A stretch of DNA of 64,000 bases from contig NC_077235.1 in the NCBI RefSeq assembly GCF_027887165.1, forward strand, positions 7,765,378 through 7,829,377, read 5' to 3'. The notes beneath the pieces are model-generated. The model was not told where the DNA came from, did no database searches, and saw only the letters and a list, made by a program, of their open reading frames with translations. This document shows, piece by piece, positions 51,471 to 61,619 of this stretch (position 1 is the stretch's first letter; each line of letters opens with the position of its first letter). A program made the translations under genes and the position numbers. The DNA is from Monodelphis domestica. Taxonomy: Eukaryota > Chordata > Mammalia > Didelphimorphia > Didelphidae.

Positions 51471-52290
51471 CCTACACCTCTGAACAGGAATAGGGAAGAA
51501 GGTTCTTCTCATTTCTCTTCTTTGAGGTTGTGTTTATTCTGGATAATTTTAAAACATTCAAATATTTTAATTGATTTCTGCCTCTTATTGTTGTGGTCAT
51601 TGGGAATACTCTTTTCGGGGCTCTGCTTACTAGTTCAACTCGTGCAAGTGGCTCCATGCTTCTCTGCATTCACTATAGTTATCATTTCTTACAGGACAGT
51701 AATTTTCATTCTCATTCATGTACCATAGTTTGTTTAGATCTTCCCCAGTCAGAGGGCATCCATTTTGTTTCCAGTTCTTTGCTCCCACAAAAAGTGCAAC
51801 TACAAATACTGTGCTATATACAGGAACTTCCATCTCACCAATAACCTCCTTGGAATATAAGCCTATTGATCGAATTTCCAAATCAAAGGGTAGTCACTTT
51901 ATTTGGATCATTCTAGACTGCTTTCCAAAACGGTTGTATTTTTCACAGCTCTGCCAATAATTCGCTTATGTCCCTTTCTTCCACCAATTCCTCCAACATT
52001 ATGGAATCCCAGTTTTAAAAATCATCTTTTTCAATTTTTCTGAGTATGATGTCAGGGATGTATTGATTTTCATTTCTCATATTAGTGATTTTTAGATTCG
52101 TCTTTCATATGATGGTTAATAATTTGCCATTCTTTTGAGAACTCTGTTTACATATTAACATTTTTAACTAATGAGGAATATCTTTTAGTCTTCATCAGAG
52201 AACTTTCCCCTACCTTTAGATCATTTTCCTTTTTCTCCTAGATGAATTACGTTGTTTGTTCAGAAGCTTATCTTTAAGAACACTCTTTAC
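51471..52290 (-). mobile_element. Older L1 subfamily, 3' region, minus strand
   Basis: The minus frame 51630-51881 reads IGLYSKEVIGEMEVPVYSTV then FVVALFVGAKNWKQNGCPLT and GEDLNKLWYM. This is clearly related to the C-terminus of L1 ORF2 (compare GLYPKEI...[15 protein letters not shown] in the intact element) but diverged, so an older subfamily. The 170 bp before it (51301-51470) holds nothing recognisable. Confidence 0.8.
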
Positions 52291-52946
52291 AAAAAATAAA
52301 GAACTAAAAATAATTGGGCTACTATTCATTGTTCTTGGGCAAGTTAAATCAATGTAATAAAACTGACGGTACCTGAATTAATTTACTGGTTCAGCGTCAC
52401 AACAATCAAACGACTAAAAGATTATTTCTTAAAGTTGGAAAAAAATAATAAAATTCATCTGGAGAAATAAACGGTCAAGAATTTCATAGAAAAGTGGGAA
52501 GCAAGGGGCCACGTACCAGGTCTCAAACTATACTACAAAGCATTAATCATGAAATGGTTTACTACTGGTCAGAAATTAGATCATTCTGCAGGGGAACAAA
52601 TTAGGTACTCAGCATATAGTAGCAAATGAATAGGGTTTAATAATATGAATGACTGTGATAAATACAAAGACTATAACTACTGGGTAAGCACTCACTATTT
52701 GACTATTGGGAAAAGTGGAAAATAGTCTGGCAAAAATTAGGTGTAGACCAGTACCTCACATCATATATGAAGAGAAACTCTAAATTACTAAGATGTAAGA
52801 AGCTGCATCAGAAGCAAATGAAGGAAGGAAAAATTTACCCTTTAAATTTATGGAAGGAAGGGGGGGTTTGTGATGAAACAAAGGACAGAGTCAGGTAAAA
52901 GAGATAATTTTGATTATGTATAATTAAAAAGGTTTTATGCAAACAA
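52291..52946 (+). mobile_element. Older L1 ORF2 segment, plus strand (left part)
   Basis: Decayed L1 ORF2 words in order: NKFIWRNKRSRIS-like near 52450, GLKLYYKALIMK-like near 52530, a tryptophan-rich YWEKWKIVWQKLG-like stretch near 52700, and FDYV/LKRFYANKTN near 52910. It is interrupted by the intact L1 and continues at 59329. Its junction with the opposite-strand piece at ~52290 suggests an inversion of the twin-priming kind. Confidence 0.78.
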
Positions 52947-52959
52947 AACTAACACAGTT
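52947..52959. repeat. Target-site duplication, left, of the full-length L1
   Basis: 'aactaacacagtt', identical to 59316-59328 apart from merging with the poly(A) run. It defines the L1 5' end at 52960. Confidence 0.95.
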
Positions 52960-53652
52960 GGACTTCCGGTTAAGATGGCGGCTTAGAGAAAGCTAAAGCT
53001 CAGATCTCCGGAAAACCCTTCCCGACCAATCTCAAACGATAAGCTCCTAAGGCGCCGAAATTCAAAACGATCAACAGCACAGACCCTGGGAACCCTCCTC
53101 CTGGACCTGGACCTGGACCCGGTTCAAAAGGTACGGCTCCCCTTAAAAGCCAGAACCCGAGATCACTCGGACCTCAGGGGTAGGAGCGCAGAGTCCAAGG
53201 CTCCCGGAAGCCGCAGCCCGGCCGGCTCAGAGAGCAGGGTCCTCGGAAACAACAACCCTCAGGGCCTTCTACAGTCCCGGTGAAAGTTACTGCCTGGGGC
53301 TTCCGCTGCAGAGAGCTGGTCAAAACAACAGCAACCCTCAGGGCGGGCAAGACAGCCTCACGGGCTGGATCCTGCTATCCAAGTCTCAGTGAAAGTCTGT
53401 GCTCTCGGAGCTTGGGGAAGCGGCAGCCCATCCCCCCGCAGGCCGACGAAACAGCCTCACGGCCAGGGATTCTGAAGGCAACTTCCGGAAATCGAGCCAG
53501 GGGGAGAGTGTGGCCTCGTGGTCCGACCCTTCCATTCCAGTTCCAGTGAGGCATATTCAGTTTAACCCAGGGAAAGCCCATAGAACTATCTGCCCAGGAC
53601 TGCCTCTGAACACCAGAAAGAGACAAGAAAAACTAATCCTCCACATTCAGAG
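52960..53652 (+). promoter_or_regulatory. L1 5'UTR / internal promoter
   Basis: 693 bp, GC- and CpG-rich in an AT-rich neighbourhood, as for L1 internal promoters, which drive transcription from their own first base. It contains imprecise internal duplications: 'caaccctcagggc' near 53253 and 53332, 'cagtcccggtgaaagt' and 'aagtctcagtgaaagt' near 53272 and 53380, and 'acagcctcacgg' near 53350 and 53450. This suggests a short monomer-like structure. No TATA box is seen. Confidence 0.85.
52972..52982 (+). promoter_or_regulatory. YY1-type site at L1 start
   Basis: 'aagatggcggc' begins 13 nt into the element. In primate L1 a YY1 site of this form at the same location sets the transcription start. 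The same role here is an inference from position and motif. Confidence 0.75.
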
Positions 53653-54618
53653 ATGACAAACTCCACAGAACCACAGAAGCCCCAAAATACCAAGAAAAAT
53701 AAGAAGAAAGGGGCGACTTTGGACACATTCTATGGAGCCAAAATACAAAATACAGAGCAGACAGAAGATAATATAAAAGAAAATGCTCCAAAACCTTCCA
53801 AAGGAAATGGAAACTCTCCACAAACCTATGAAGAATTTGAATCAGAAATGACCAAAAAGATGGAAGCCTTCTGGGAGGAAAAGTTGGAAATAATGCAAAA
53901 GAAATTCACGCATCTACAAAACCAGTTTGACCAAACTGTAAAAGAAAACCAGGCTTTAAAGGCCAGAATCAGGCAGCTGGAAGACAACGATCGTGTAAAA
54001 GAGCAAGAATCAATAAAGCAAAGCCAAAATACCAAGAAATTAGAAGAGAACATAAAATATCTCACCGACAAGGTGATAGATCTGGAAAATAGGGGGAGAA
54101 GGGATAATTTAAGAATAATTGGACTCCCAGATAAGCCAGAAATAAACACCAAACTGGACATGGTGATACAAGATATAATCAAAGAAAATTGCCCAGAGAT
54201 TCTAGAACAAGGGGGCAATACAGCCACTGACAGAGCTCACAGAACACCTTCTACACTAAACCCCCAAAAGACAACTCCCAGGAATGTAATTGCCAAATTC
54301 CAAAGCTATCAAACAAAAGAAAAAATCCTACAGGAAGCCAGAAAAAGACAATTTAGATATAAAGGAATGCCAATCAGGGTCACCCAAGACCTTGCAAGTT
54401 CTACTCTGAATGATCGTAAGGCATGGAACATGATCTTCAGAAAGGCAAGAGAGCTGGGTCTCCAACCAAGAATCAGCTACCCAGCAAAACTGACTATATA
54501 CTTCCAAGGGAAAGTATGGGCATTCAACAAAATAGAAGACTTCCAACTTTTTGCAAAGAAAAGACCAGAGCTCTGTGGAAAGTTTGATACCGAAAATCAA
54601 AGAGCAAGGAATACCTGA
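53653..54618 (+). CDS. L1 ORF1p, RNA-binding chaperone of the L1 RNP
   Basis: 321 codons, uninterrupted. ORF1p trimerises, coats L1 RNA and acts as a nucleic-acid chaperone in cytoplasmic RNPs. Seen in the protein: a basic N-terminus (KKNKKKG, residues 14-20); a heptad-rich coiled coil from about 60 to 147 (EFESEMTKKMEAFWEEKL onward); an RRM from about 149 to 240 opening with RRDNLRIIGLPD; and a C-terminal domain from about 245 to 312 with RISYPAKLTIYF (YPAKL at 286-290), the hallmark of mammalian ORF1p. Length is close to the human protein (338 aa). The start codon has a purine at -3 and is the first ATG of the open frame after the 5'UTR. The downstream ORF2 is in the same element, 532 nt away. 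Confidence 0.95.
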   Translation: MTNSTEPQKPQNTKKNKKKGATLDTFYGAKIQNTEQTEDNIKENAPKPSKGNGNSPQTYEEFESEMTKKMEAFWEEKLEIMQKKFTHLQNQFDQTVKENQALKARIRQLEDNDRVKEQESIKQSQNTKKLEENIKYLTDKVIDLENRGRRDNLRIIGLPDKPEINTKLDMVIQDIIKENCPEILEQGGNTATDRAHRTPSTLNPQKTTPRNVIAKFQSYQTKEKILQEARKRQFRYKGMPIRVTQDLASSTLNDRKAWNMIFRKARELGLQPRISYPAKLTIYFQGKVWAFNKIEDFQLFAKKRPELCGKFDTENQRARNT

Positions 54619-55150
54619 AAAGGTAAATATTAAGGAAAGGGGAAAATGTTATCTTCTTCTTTTACTCAAACTCTCTTCTATAAGGACTACATTTATATCA
54701 ACCTATGTATACTAACATGTGGGGAAAATGTAATGTATAAATAGGGGGTAAAGAAAGACCAAATAGAATAATCATTCTCACACAAAGATTCACATGGGAA
54801 GGGGAGGGGAAGAAAACTCCTATAAGAAGGAGAGGAAGAGAGGGGGGGGGGTTACTTAAACCTCAATCTCAGGGAAATCAGCTCTGAGAGGGAAAAACCT
54901 CCAGATCCATTGGGATCTTGAATTCTATCTTACCCAACAAGGGTAAGGAGAAGGGAAAACCAAGGGGGGGAGGGGGAGAGGGAGAACAAAAAGGGAGGGT
55001 AAGAGAGGGGGGAGAGGGAGGGAACAAAAAGGGAGGGACTAAAAAGGGAAACATCAAGGGAGGGGACAAGGGGGACTGTTTCAAAGTAAATCACTGGACT
55101 AAAAGGTAGAGCCGAAGAAGAAAAGGTTAGAATTAGGGAAGGCAATCAAA
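54619..55150 (+). promoter_or_regulatory. Long purine- and G-rich inter-ORF spacer of L1
   Basis: 532 nt between the ORF1 stop and the ORF2 start, much longer than the roughly 60-nt spacer of human L1. From about 54790 to 55080 the sense strand is almost pure purine with many runs of 3-10 G (for example 54842-54851 and 54965-55020), so it could form G-quadruplexes. Small frames here are low-complexity translations of that tract. It may bear on how ORF2 is translated, but that is inference. Confidence 0.8.
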
Positions 55151-58100
55151 ATGCCAGGGAGTCCACAAATGACAATCATAACTTTGAACGTGAATGGGAT
55201 GAACTCACCCATAAAACGTAGACGAATAGCAGAATGGATTAGAATCCAAAACCCTACCATATGTTGTCTTCAAGAAACACACATGAGGCGGGTTGACACC
55301 CACAAGGTCAGAATTAAAGGATGGAGTAAGACCTTCTGGGCTTCAACTGATAGAAAGAAGGCAGGAGTGGTAATCATGATATCTGATAAAGCCAATGCAA
55401 AAATAGACCTGATCAAAAGGGATAGGGAAGGTAATTATATTTTGTTAAAAGGGACTATAGACAATGAGGAAATATCATTAATCAATATGTATGCACCAAA
55501 TAATATAGCACCCAAATTTCTAATGGAGAAACTAGGAGAATTGAAGGAAGAAATAGACAATAAAACCATACTAGTGGGAGACTTAAACCAACCATTATCA
55601 AATTTAGATAAATCAAATCAAAAAATAAATAAGAAAGAGGTAAAAGAAGTGAATGAAATCTTAGAAAAATTAGAATTAATAGACATATGGAGAAAAATAA
55701 ATAGGGATAAAAAGGAATACACCTTCTTCTCAGCACCACATGGCACATTCACAAAAATTGACCATACATTAGGTCACAGAAACATAGCACACAAATGCAG
55801 AAAAGCAGAAATAATGAATGCAGCCTTCTCAGATCACAAGGCAATAAAAATAATGATTAGTAATGGTACATGGAAAACCAAATCTAAAACCAATTGGAAA
55901 TTAAACAATATGATACTCCAAAACCGTTTAGTTAAAGAAGAAATCATAGAAACAATTAATAATTTCATCGAGGAAAATGACAATGGCGAAACATCCTTCC
56001 AAACCTTTTGGGATGCAGCCAAAGCGGTAATCAGAGGTAAATTCATATCCCTGAATGCTTATATTAACAAACAAGGGAGAGCAGAGATCAATCAATTGGA
56101 AATGCAAATGAAAAAACTGGAAAGCGATCAAATTAAAAACCCCCAGCAGAAAACCAAATTAGAAATCCTAAAAATTAAGGGAGAAATTAATAAAATCGAA
56201 AGTGATAGAACTATTGATTTAATAAATGAGACAAGAAGCTGGTACTTTGAAAAAACAAACAAAATAGACAAGGTACTGGTCAATCTAGTTAAAAAAAGGA
56301 AGGAAGAAAAGCAAATTCACAGCATTAAAGATGAAAAGGGGGACAGCACCTCCAATGAGGAGGAAATTAAGGCAATCATTAGAAATTACTTTGCCCAATT
56401 ATATGGCAATAAATACACCAATTTAGGAGAAATGGATGAATATATACAAAAATACAAACTGCCTAGACTAACAGAAGAGGAAATAGAATTCCTAAATAAT
56501 CCCATATCAGAAATTGAAATCCAACAAGCCATCAAAGAACTTCCAAAGAAAAAGTCCCCAGGGCCTGATGGATTCACCTGTGAATTCTATCAAACATTCA
56601 GAGAACAGTTAATCCCAATACTATACAAACTATTTGACATAATAAGCAAAGAGGGAGTTCTGCCAAACTCCTTTTACGACACAAACATGGTACTGATTCC
56701 AAAACCAGGCAGGTCAAAAACAGAGAAAGAAAACTATAGGCCAATCTCCCTAATGAATATAGATGCAAAAATCTTAAATAGGATACTAGCAAAAAGACTC
56801 CAGCAAGTGATCAGAAGGATCATTCACCATGATCAAGTAGGATTCATACCAGGGATGCAGGGCTGGTTCAACATTAGGAAAACCATCCACATAATTGACC
56901 ACATCAACAAGCAAACCAATAAGAATCACATGATTATCTCAATAGATGCAGAAAAAGCCTTTGATAAAATACAACACCCATTCCTATTAAAAACACTAGA
57001 AAGCATAGGAATAGAAGGGTCATTCCTAAAAATAATAAACAGTATATATCTAAAACCAACAGCTAATATCATCTGCAATGGGGATAAACTAGATGCATTC
57101 CCAATAAGATCAGGAGTGAAACAAGGATGCCCATTATCACCTCTACTATTTGACATTGTACTAGAAACACTAGCAGTAGCAATTAGAGAAGATAAAGGAA
57201 TTGAAGGCATCAAAATAGGCAAGGAGGAGACCAAGTTATCACTCTTTGCGGATGACATGATGGTCTACTTAAAGAATCCTAGAGATTCAACCAAAAAGCT
57301 AATTGAAATAATCAACAACTTTAGCAAAGTTGCAGGATACAAAATAAACCCACATAAATCATCAGCTTTTCTATATATCTCCAACACAGCTCAGCAGCAA
57401 GAACTAGAAAGAGAAATCCCATTCAAAATCACCTTAGACAAAATAAAATACCTAGGAATCTACCTCCCAAGACAAACACAGGAACTATATGAACACAACT
57501 ACAAAACACTCGCCACACAACTAAAACTAGACTTGAACAAATGGAAAAACATTAACTGCTCATGGATAGGACGAGCCAATATAATAAAAATGACCATCCT
57601 ACCCAAACTTATTTATCTATTTAGTGCCATACCCATTGAACTACCAAAATACTTCTTCACTGATTTAGAAAAAAACATAACAAAGTTCATTTGGAAGAAC
57701 AAAAGATCAAGGATATCCAGGGAAATAATGAAAAAAAACACATATGATGGGGGCCTTGCAGTCCCTGACCTAAAACTATATTACAAAGCAGCAGTCATCA
57801 AAACAATTTGGTACTGGCTAAGAAATAGAAAGGAAGATCAGTGGAATAGACTGGGGGAAAGCGACCTCAGCAAGACAGTATACGATAAACCCAAAGATCC
57901 CAGCTTTTGGGACAAAAATCCACTATTTCATAAAAACTGCTGGGAAAATTGGAAGACAGTGTGGGAGAGACTAGGAATAGATCAACACCTCACACCCTAC
58001 ACCAAGATAAATTCAAAATGGGTGAGTGACTTAAACATAAAGAAGGAAACCATAAGTAAATTGGGTAAACACAGAATAGTATACATGTCAGACCTTTGGG

Positions 58101-58957
58101 AGGGGAAAGGCTTTAAAACCAAGCAAGATATAGAAAGAATCACAAAATGTAAAATAAATAATTTTGACTACATCAAACTAAAAAGCTTTTGTACAAACAA
58201 AACCAATATAACTAAAATCAGAAGGGAAACAACAAATTGGGAAAAAATCTTCATAGAAACCTCTGACAAAGGTTTAATTACTCATATTAATAAAGAGCTA
58301 AATCAATTGTACACAAAATCAAGCCATTCTCCAATTGATAAATGGGCAAGGGAAATGGATAGGCAGTTCTCAGATAAAGAAATCAAAACTATTAACAAGC
58401 ACATGAAGAAGTGTTCTACATCTCTTATAATCAGAGAGATGCAAATCAAAACAACTCTGAGGTATCACCTCACACCTAGCAGATTGGCTAACATAACAGC
58501 AAAGGAAAGTAATGAATGCTGGAGGGGATGTGGCAAAGTAGGGACATTAATTCATTGCTGGTGGAGCTGTGAACTGATCCAACCATTCTGGAGGGCAATT
58601 TGGAACTATGCCCAAAGGGCGACAAAAGAATATCTACCCTTTGACCCAGCCATAGCACTGCTGGGTCTGTACCCCAAAGAGATAATGGACACAAAGACTT
58701 GTACAAAAATATTCATAGCTGCGCTCTTTGTGGTGGCCCAAAACTGGAAAATGAGGGGATGCCCATCAATTGGGGAATGGCTGAACAAACTGTGGTATAT
58801 GTTGGTGATGGAGTACTATTGCGCTAAAAGGAATAATAAAGTGGAGAAGTTCCATGGAGACTGGAACAACCTCCAGGAAGTGATGCAGAGCGAGAGGAGC
58901 AGAACCAGGAGAACACTGTACACAGAGACTAATACACTGTGGTATAATCGAACGTAA
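55151..58957 (+). CDS. L1 ORF2p, endonuclease and reverse transcriptase
   Basis: 1,268 codons, uninterrupted (human ORF2p is 1,275). It nicks target DNA and primes reverse transcription of L1 RNA at the nick. The N-terminal APE-type endonuclease spans residues 1-~236, with N15 in LNVNG, E42 in QETH, Y114 in MYAPN, D144 and N146 in VGDLN, D204-H205 in KIDH and D228-H229 in SDH. The linker is followed by [17 protein letters not shown] near 464. In the reverse transcriptase, motif A D599 lies in [24 protein letters not shown] is near 655, and FADD is at 699-702. The C-terminal cysteine motif has C1123, C1127, H1135, C1136 and C1140. The start [16 protein letters not shown] lines up with the known L1 start, favouring codon 1 over the ATG at codon 7. 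Confidence 0.97.
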   Translation: MPGSPQMTIITLNVNGMNSPIKRRRIAEWIRIQNPTICCLQETHMRRVDTHKVRIKGWSKTFWASTDRKKAGVVIMISDKANAKIDLIKRDREGNYILLKGTIDNEEISLINMYAPNNIAPKFLMEKLGELKEEIDNKTILVGDLNQPLSNLDKSNQKINKKEVKEVNEILEKLELIDIWRKINRDKKEYTFFSAPHGTFTKIDHTLGHRNIAHKCRKAEIMNAAFSDHKAIKIMISNGTWKTKSKTNWKLNNMILQNRLVKEEIIETINNFIEENDNGETSFQTFWDAAKAVIRGKFISLNAYINKQGRAEINQLEMQMKKLESDQIKNPQQKTKLEILKIKGEINKIESDRTIDLINETRSWYFEKTNKIDKVLVNLVKKRKEEKQIHSIKDEKGDSTSNEEEIKAIIRNYFAQLYGNKYTNLGEMDEYIQKYKLPRLTEEEIEFLNNPISEIEIQQAIKELPKKKSPGPDGFTCEFYQTFREQLIPILYKLFDIISKEGVLPNSFYDTNMVLIPKPGRSKTEKENYRPISLMNIDAKILNRILAKRLQQVIRRIIHHDQVGFIPGMQGWFNIRKTIHIIDHINKQTNKNHMIISIDAEKAFDKIQHPFLLKTLESIGIEGSFLKIINSIYLKPTANIICNGDKLDAFPIRSGVKQGCPLSPLLFDIVLETLAVAIREDKGIEGIKIGKEETKLSLFADDMMVYLKNPRDSTKKLIEIINNFSKVAGYKINPHKSSAFLYISNTAQQQELEREIPFKITLDKIKYLGIYLPRQTQELYEHNYKTLATQLKLDLNKWKNINCSWIGRANIIKMTILPKLIYLFSAIPIELPKYFFTDLEKNITKFIWKNKRSRISREIMKKNTYDGGLAVPDLKLYYKAAVIKTIWYWLRNRKEDQWNRLGESDLSKTVYDKPKDPSFWDKNPLFHKNCWENWKTVWERLGIDQHLTPYTKINSKWVSDLNIKKETISKLGKHRIVYMSDLWEGKGFKTKQDIERITKCKINNFDYIKLKSFCTNKTNITKIRRETTNWEKIFIETSDKGLITHINKELNQLYTKSSHSPIDKWAREMDRQFSDKEIKTINKHMKKCSTSLIIREMQIKTTLRYHLTPSRLANITAKESNECWRGCGKVGTLIHCWWSCELIQPFWRAIWNYAQRATKEYLPFDPAIALLGLYPKEIMDTKTCTKIFIAALFVVAQNWKMRGCPSIGEWLNKLWYMLVMEYYCAKRNNKVEKFHGDWNNLQEVMQSERSRTRRTLYTETNTLWYNRT

Positions 58958-59296
58958 TGGACTTCTCCATTAGTGGCGGTGTAATGTCCCTGAACAACTT
59001 GCAGGGACCCAGGAGAAAAAAACACCATTCATAAGCAAAGGATAAACTATGGGAGTGGAAACACCGAGAAAAAGCAACTGCCTGAATACAAAGATTGAGG
59101 GGACATGACAGAGGATAGACTCTAAATGAACACTCTAATGCAAATACTATCAACAAAGCAATGGGTTCAAATCAAGAAAACATCTAATGCCCAGTGGACT
59201 TACGCGTCGGCTATGGGGGGTTGGGGGGGGGGAGGAAAAGAAAATGATCTATGTCTTTAACGAATAATGCTTGGAAATGACCAAATAAAATATATT
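58958..59296 (+). other. L1 3'UTR with G-tract
   Basis: 339 nt. It contains a G-run region at 59213-59233 ('atggggggttgggggggggg'-like), a conserved type of L1 3'UTR feature capable of quadruplex formation. 'ccaaataaaatatatt' just before the tail holds the likely AATAAA polyadenylation signal. Confidence 0.88.
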
Positions 59297-59315
59297 AAAA
59301 AAAAAAAAAAAAAAA
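59297..59315 (+). other. L1 poly(A) tail
   Basis: Uninterrupted A run before the right target duplication. Its exact left edge within the A's is ambiguous. An unmutated tail fits a recent insertion. Confidence 0.9.
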
Positions 59316-59328
59316 AACTAACACAGTT
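59316..59328. repeat. Target-site duplication, right, of the full-length L1
   Basis: 'aactaacacagtt' repeats 52947-52959. The host L1 sequence resumes straight after it. Confidence 0.95.
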
Positions 59329-59435
59329 ATAATAAAGAAAAATAGATATCTAGAAAAAAATCTTTGCAGCTAGTCTCTCTTAGAAAAGTCTCATTTCCAT
59401 GATACATTTGACAATATAAAATGGGCAAGAAGTTT
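59329..59435 (+). mobile_element. Older L1 ORF2 segment, plus strand (right part)
   Basis: Continuation of the segment at 52291-52946. It matches the L1 region after [15 protein letters not shown] ('tagaaaaaaatctttgcagc', 'gacaatataaaatgggcaag') and then dissolves into T-rich sequence. Confidence 0.75.
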
Positions 59436-59899
59436 CCTTTTTTTAAGTTTTTCACATCGCATTTCTCAATTTTTAAAGTATTACTTTTTTTTATAAATAT
59501 TTAATTTCTCTTCCTCTCATTTCCAAAACATTTCCTTATAACAAATAGGGAAAATGTATATCTTATCCTACATTTCTTTAGAAATGAGGAATTTATCTCA
59601 GAGGAAATTGAGAAGATTGCTATAAGCTGAGGCAGTATGAAATAAGCTGAAAGAATTGAGAGGACACGTACACTAGTATACAGAAACAAACCAGAATGAC
59701 CATATAATTCTGATCGTTGTGGTAATAAATTACAAGTCTAGAGATTAAAAGATGAAAGAGGCTACCCATCTCCTGCCAGAGAGCTAATGAACTTAAAATG
59801 CAGAATGTTCTACATTGGTTATGAATGTTTGGTAAGTCCTTCTGGCTACAGAGGCTCTTGAGAAATAGAGGGAGATTATGACTTGTTCAATTCCTTTAA
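59436..59899. other. Probable old LINE 3'UTR debris, unassigned
   Basis: AT-rich sequence. 'gaggctacccatctcctgcc' and 'agagagctaatgaacttaaa' near 59760 resemble old marsupial LINE 3'UTR wording, but I cannot name the family. No gene is seen. Confidence 0.4.
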
Positions 59900-60525
59900 T
59901 TTAAATAATCTGTTCATTTTTTTAAATTAAACTGGGTTACTTTATATTTTTGAAATGTTCACCCATTCCCTGTTAAGTTTTAAGTTTTGTTAGCCTGAAA
60001 ATGGTAAAATTGATTTCCTTTATTTTCAATTCAATCATTTTAATTTTGATTTTTAATTTTGGAGGTAGATTATTTGGTTTTCATCTTTCTTTGAAAAGCA
60101 GACTGGTTATTTATTTAATTGGTCTTTTTTTCTTCAATAGACAAACTCCTACTTTTATTAAATTTATTTTTTTTGTTTTTAGTTATCTTAAGTCCTTCTT
60201 TCACTTTTAGAAATTCTACTTTGATATTTAGTTGGCAGGTTTTTTGATTTATTCTTCTTCTAGATTTTTTTGGTGTCGTGCCCAATCTACTGATTTGTTC
60301 TTACTCTTTTTTTATAGAAAGGTTTAGAGATAAATTTTCTCTAAGGACTGCTTTAGCTGAATCCCATAAATCTGGCACGTTATCTCATCACTGCCATTGT
60401 CTGTTGTTTCTGGAGTTTGTTCTCTCCAATTCCATTACTGTCTCTCCAAATTTACTTTTCTTTAAAAGCCTCTTAATAAATTGAATATGTTTACATTATC
60501 AATAGCGTTTTGTGCCAATTCCCCG
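59900..60525 (-). mobile_element. Older L1 ORF2 middle segment, minus strand
   Basis: T-rich plus strand with 'aaggactgctttagctgaat', 'cccataaatctggcacgtta' and 'tctcatcactgccattgtct'. It parallels the antisense L1 at about 37030-37500 ('tattgctttggctgcctccc'). It is joined head-on to a plus-strand L1 3' end at ~60525. Confidence 0.72.
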
Positions 60526-61090
60526 TGCATCCGATTTGCAAAGAGGACCAAAGGGGAAAATTACAAACATCGGAGGAGCTACAGGATAACACGTATATTA
60601 ATATACTACAGTGAACCTGGCCAATCCCCAAATTAGAAAAATGTACATCCCTTTTGATCCAGTGACAAGAAGTGTGAAGAAATTGTGGTATATCCATGTA
60701 ATAGAATAAACAATGAAATGAACAACTTCAGAGGAAACTGGGAAGACCTATATAAACTGCTGCAAAACGCAAGGGGCACAAACAAGTAAGCGCATCAGCT
60801 GGGGGGGGGGGGAGAAGAGAGGGGGAAGAAGGGGAGGGAAAGAACATGAATCTTGTAACCATAGAAAAATATTCTTTTTTTTCCATTTGATTTAGTTTAT
60901 TTAGTCAAATTAGAACATTATTCCTTGGTTACAATAATCACATTATTTCCCCCCCTTCCTTCCACCCACCTATCCCGCAGCCGACACACAATTTAATTGG
61001 GTATTACTTGTGTCCTTGATCAGAACCTATTTCATGGAAAATATTCTAAATTAATTCATTAAATAAAACTTTTCAATTAAAAAAAAAAAA
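60526..61090 (+). mobile_element. Older L1 3' end, plus strand
   Basis: Words such as 'cttttgatccagtgacaaga', 'gaaattgtggtatatccatg' and 'ggaaactgggaagacctata' are L1 C-terminal and 3'UTR sequence. There is a G-run at 60800-60812, and the tail ends 'ttcaattaaaaaaaaaaa' near 61091. Interrupted by a small minus-strand L1 insert. With the preceding minus segment it forms a 5'-inverted L1. Confidence 0.78.
60875..61036 (-). mobile_element. Micro-L1 insertion (~162 bp), minus strand, nested
   Basis: Antisense L1 3' terminus ('tttatttagtcaaattagaa', 'cattattccttggttacaat', 'aattgggtattacttgtgtc'). Flanked by 'gaaaaatattc' (60864-60874) and 'gaaaatattc' (61037-61046). Confidence 0.88.
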
Positions 61091-61170
61091 GAAACGAACT
61101 CCAGGTGTGAGTGATCAGAGAAAGTTATGGCAGAATTATGACCTTTTGTGTTTTCGATATTATTACTTTC

Positions 61171-61338
61171 TTTTTTTTTTTAAACCCTCACCTTCTACCT
61201 TGGAATCAATACTGTGTATTAGTTCCAAGGCAGAAGAGTGGTAAGGGCTAGGCAATGACTTGCCCAGGATCACACAGCTGGGAAGTATCTGATCCAAATT
61301 TGAACCCAGGACCTCCCATCTCTAGACCCAGCTGCCTC
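61171..61338 (-). mobile_element. tRNA-derived marsupial SINE, near full length, minus strand
   Basis: The plus strand starts with a T run, then 'aaaccctcaccttctacctt', 'caagtatct'-type body, 'gacttgcccaggatcacaca', 'gaacccaggacctccc' (antisense box B region), and ends 'agacccagctgcc'. Flanked by 16-bp duplications with one mismatch, 'cgatattattactttc' (61155-61170) and 'cgatattattattttc' (61339-61354). Confidence 0.93.
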
Positions 61339-61479
61339 CGATATTATTATTTTCTTGACGCAGCCTAAGATTTTGTTAGCTTTTTTGACTTTCTGGTAGT
61401 TTTCACTCATAACTTCTCAGTTCAATATGACACTCATTCAAATATTTTTTCAGATACACTTCAGATATGCCCATCTTAT

Positions 61480-61605
61480 TTTTATTTTTAAATATTTAAT
61501 TTTATTTAATTAATTAATTTAGAATATTTTTCTATGACTACAAGATTCACATTCTTTTCCTCCCTTCCCCCCACCCCCTCCCGTAGCCAAGGCGCAGTTC
61601 CACTG
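61480..61605 (-). mobile_element. Micro-L1 insertion (126 bp), minus strand
   Basis: Antisense L1 3' terminus ('gaatatttttctatgactac', 'cccgtagccaaggcgcag') ending 'ttccactg'. Perfect target duplication 'tatgcccatcttat' at 61466-61479 and 61606-61619. Confidence 0.92.
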
Positions 61606-61619
61606 TATGCCCATCTTAT

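Larger units (their letters stand above)
52960..59315 (+). mobile_element. Full-length L1 LINE with both ORFs intact
   Basis: A 6,356-bp element with every standard L1 part in order: a GC-rich 5'UTR opening 'ggacttccggttaagatgg', ORF1 (53653-54618), spacer, ORF2 (55151-58957), a 3'UTR with a G-tract, an aataaa-type signal and a 19-nt A tail. Near-perfect 13-bp target duplications surround it and it interrupts an older L1. Both frames are open from start to stop and the catalytic residues checked are present, so it looks very young. Whether it is transcribed or mobile cannot be read from sequence. Confidence 0.96.

Noticed and set aside
54878-55145. Pro/Ser-rich minus-strand frames and Gly-rich plus-strand frame in the L1 spacer
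   Set aside because: Low-complexity translations of the purine/G-rich spacer tract.
55482-58788. Antisense frames of 60-110 codons within L1 ORF2
   Set aside because: Shadow frames of a 1,268-codon gene. They are not conserved in the fragmentary L1 copies of the window.
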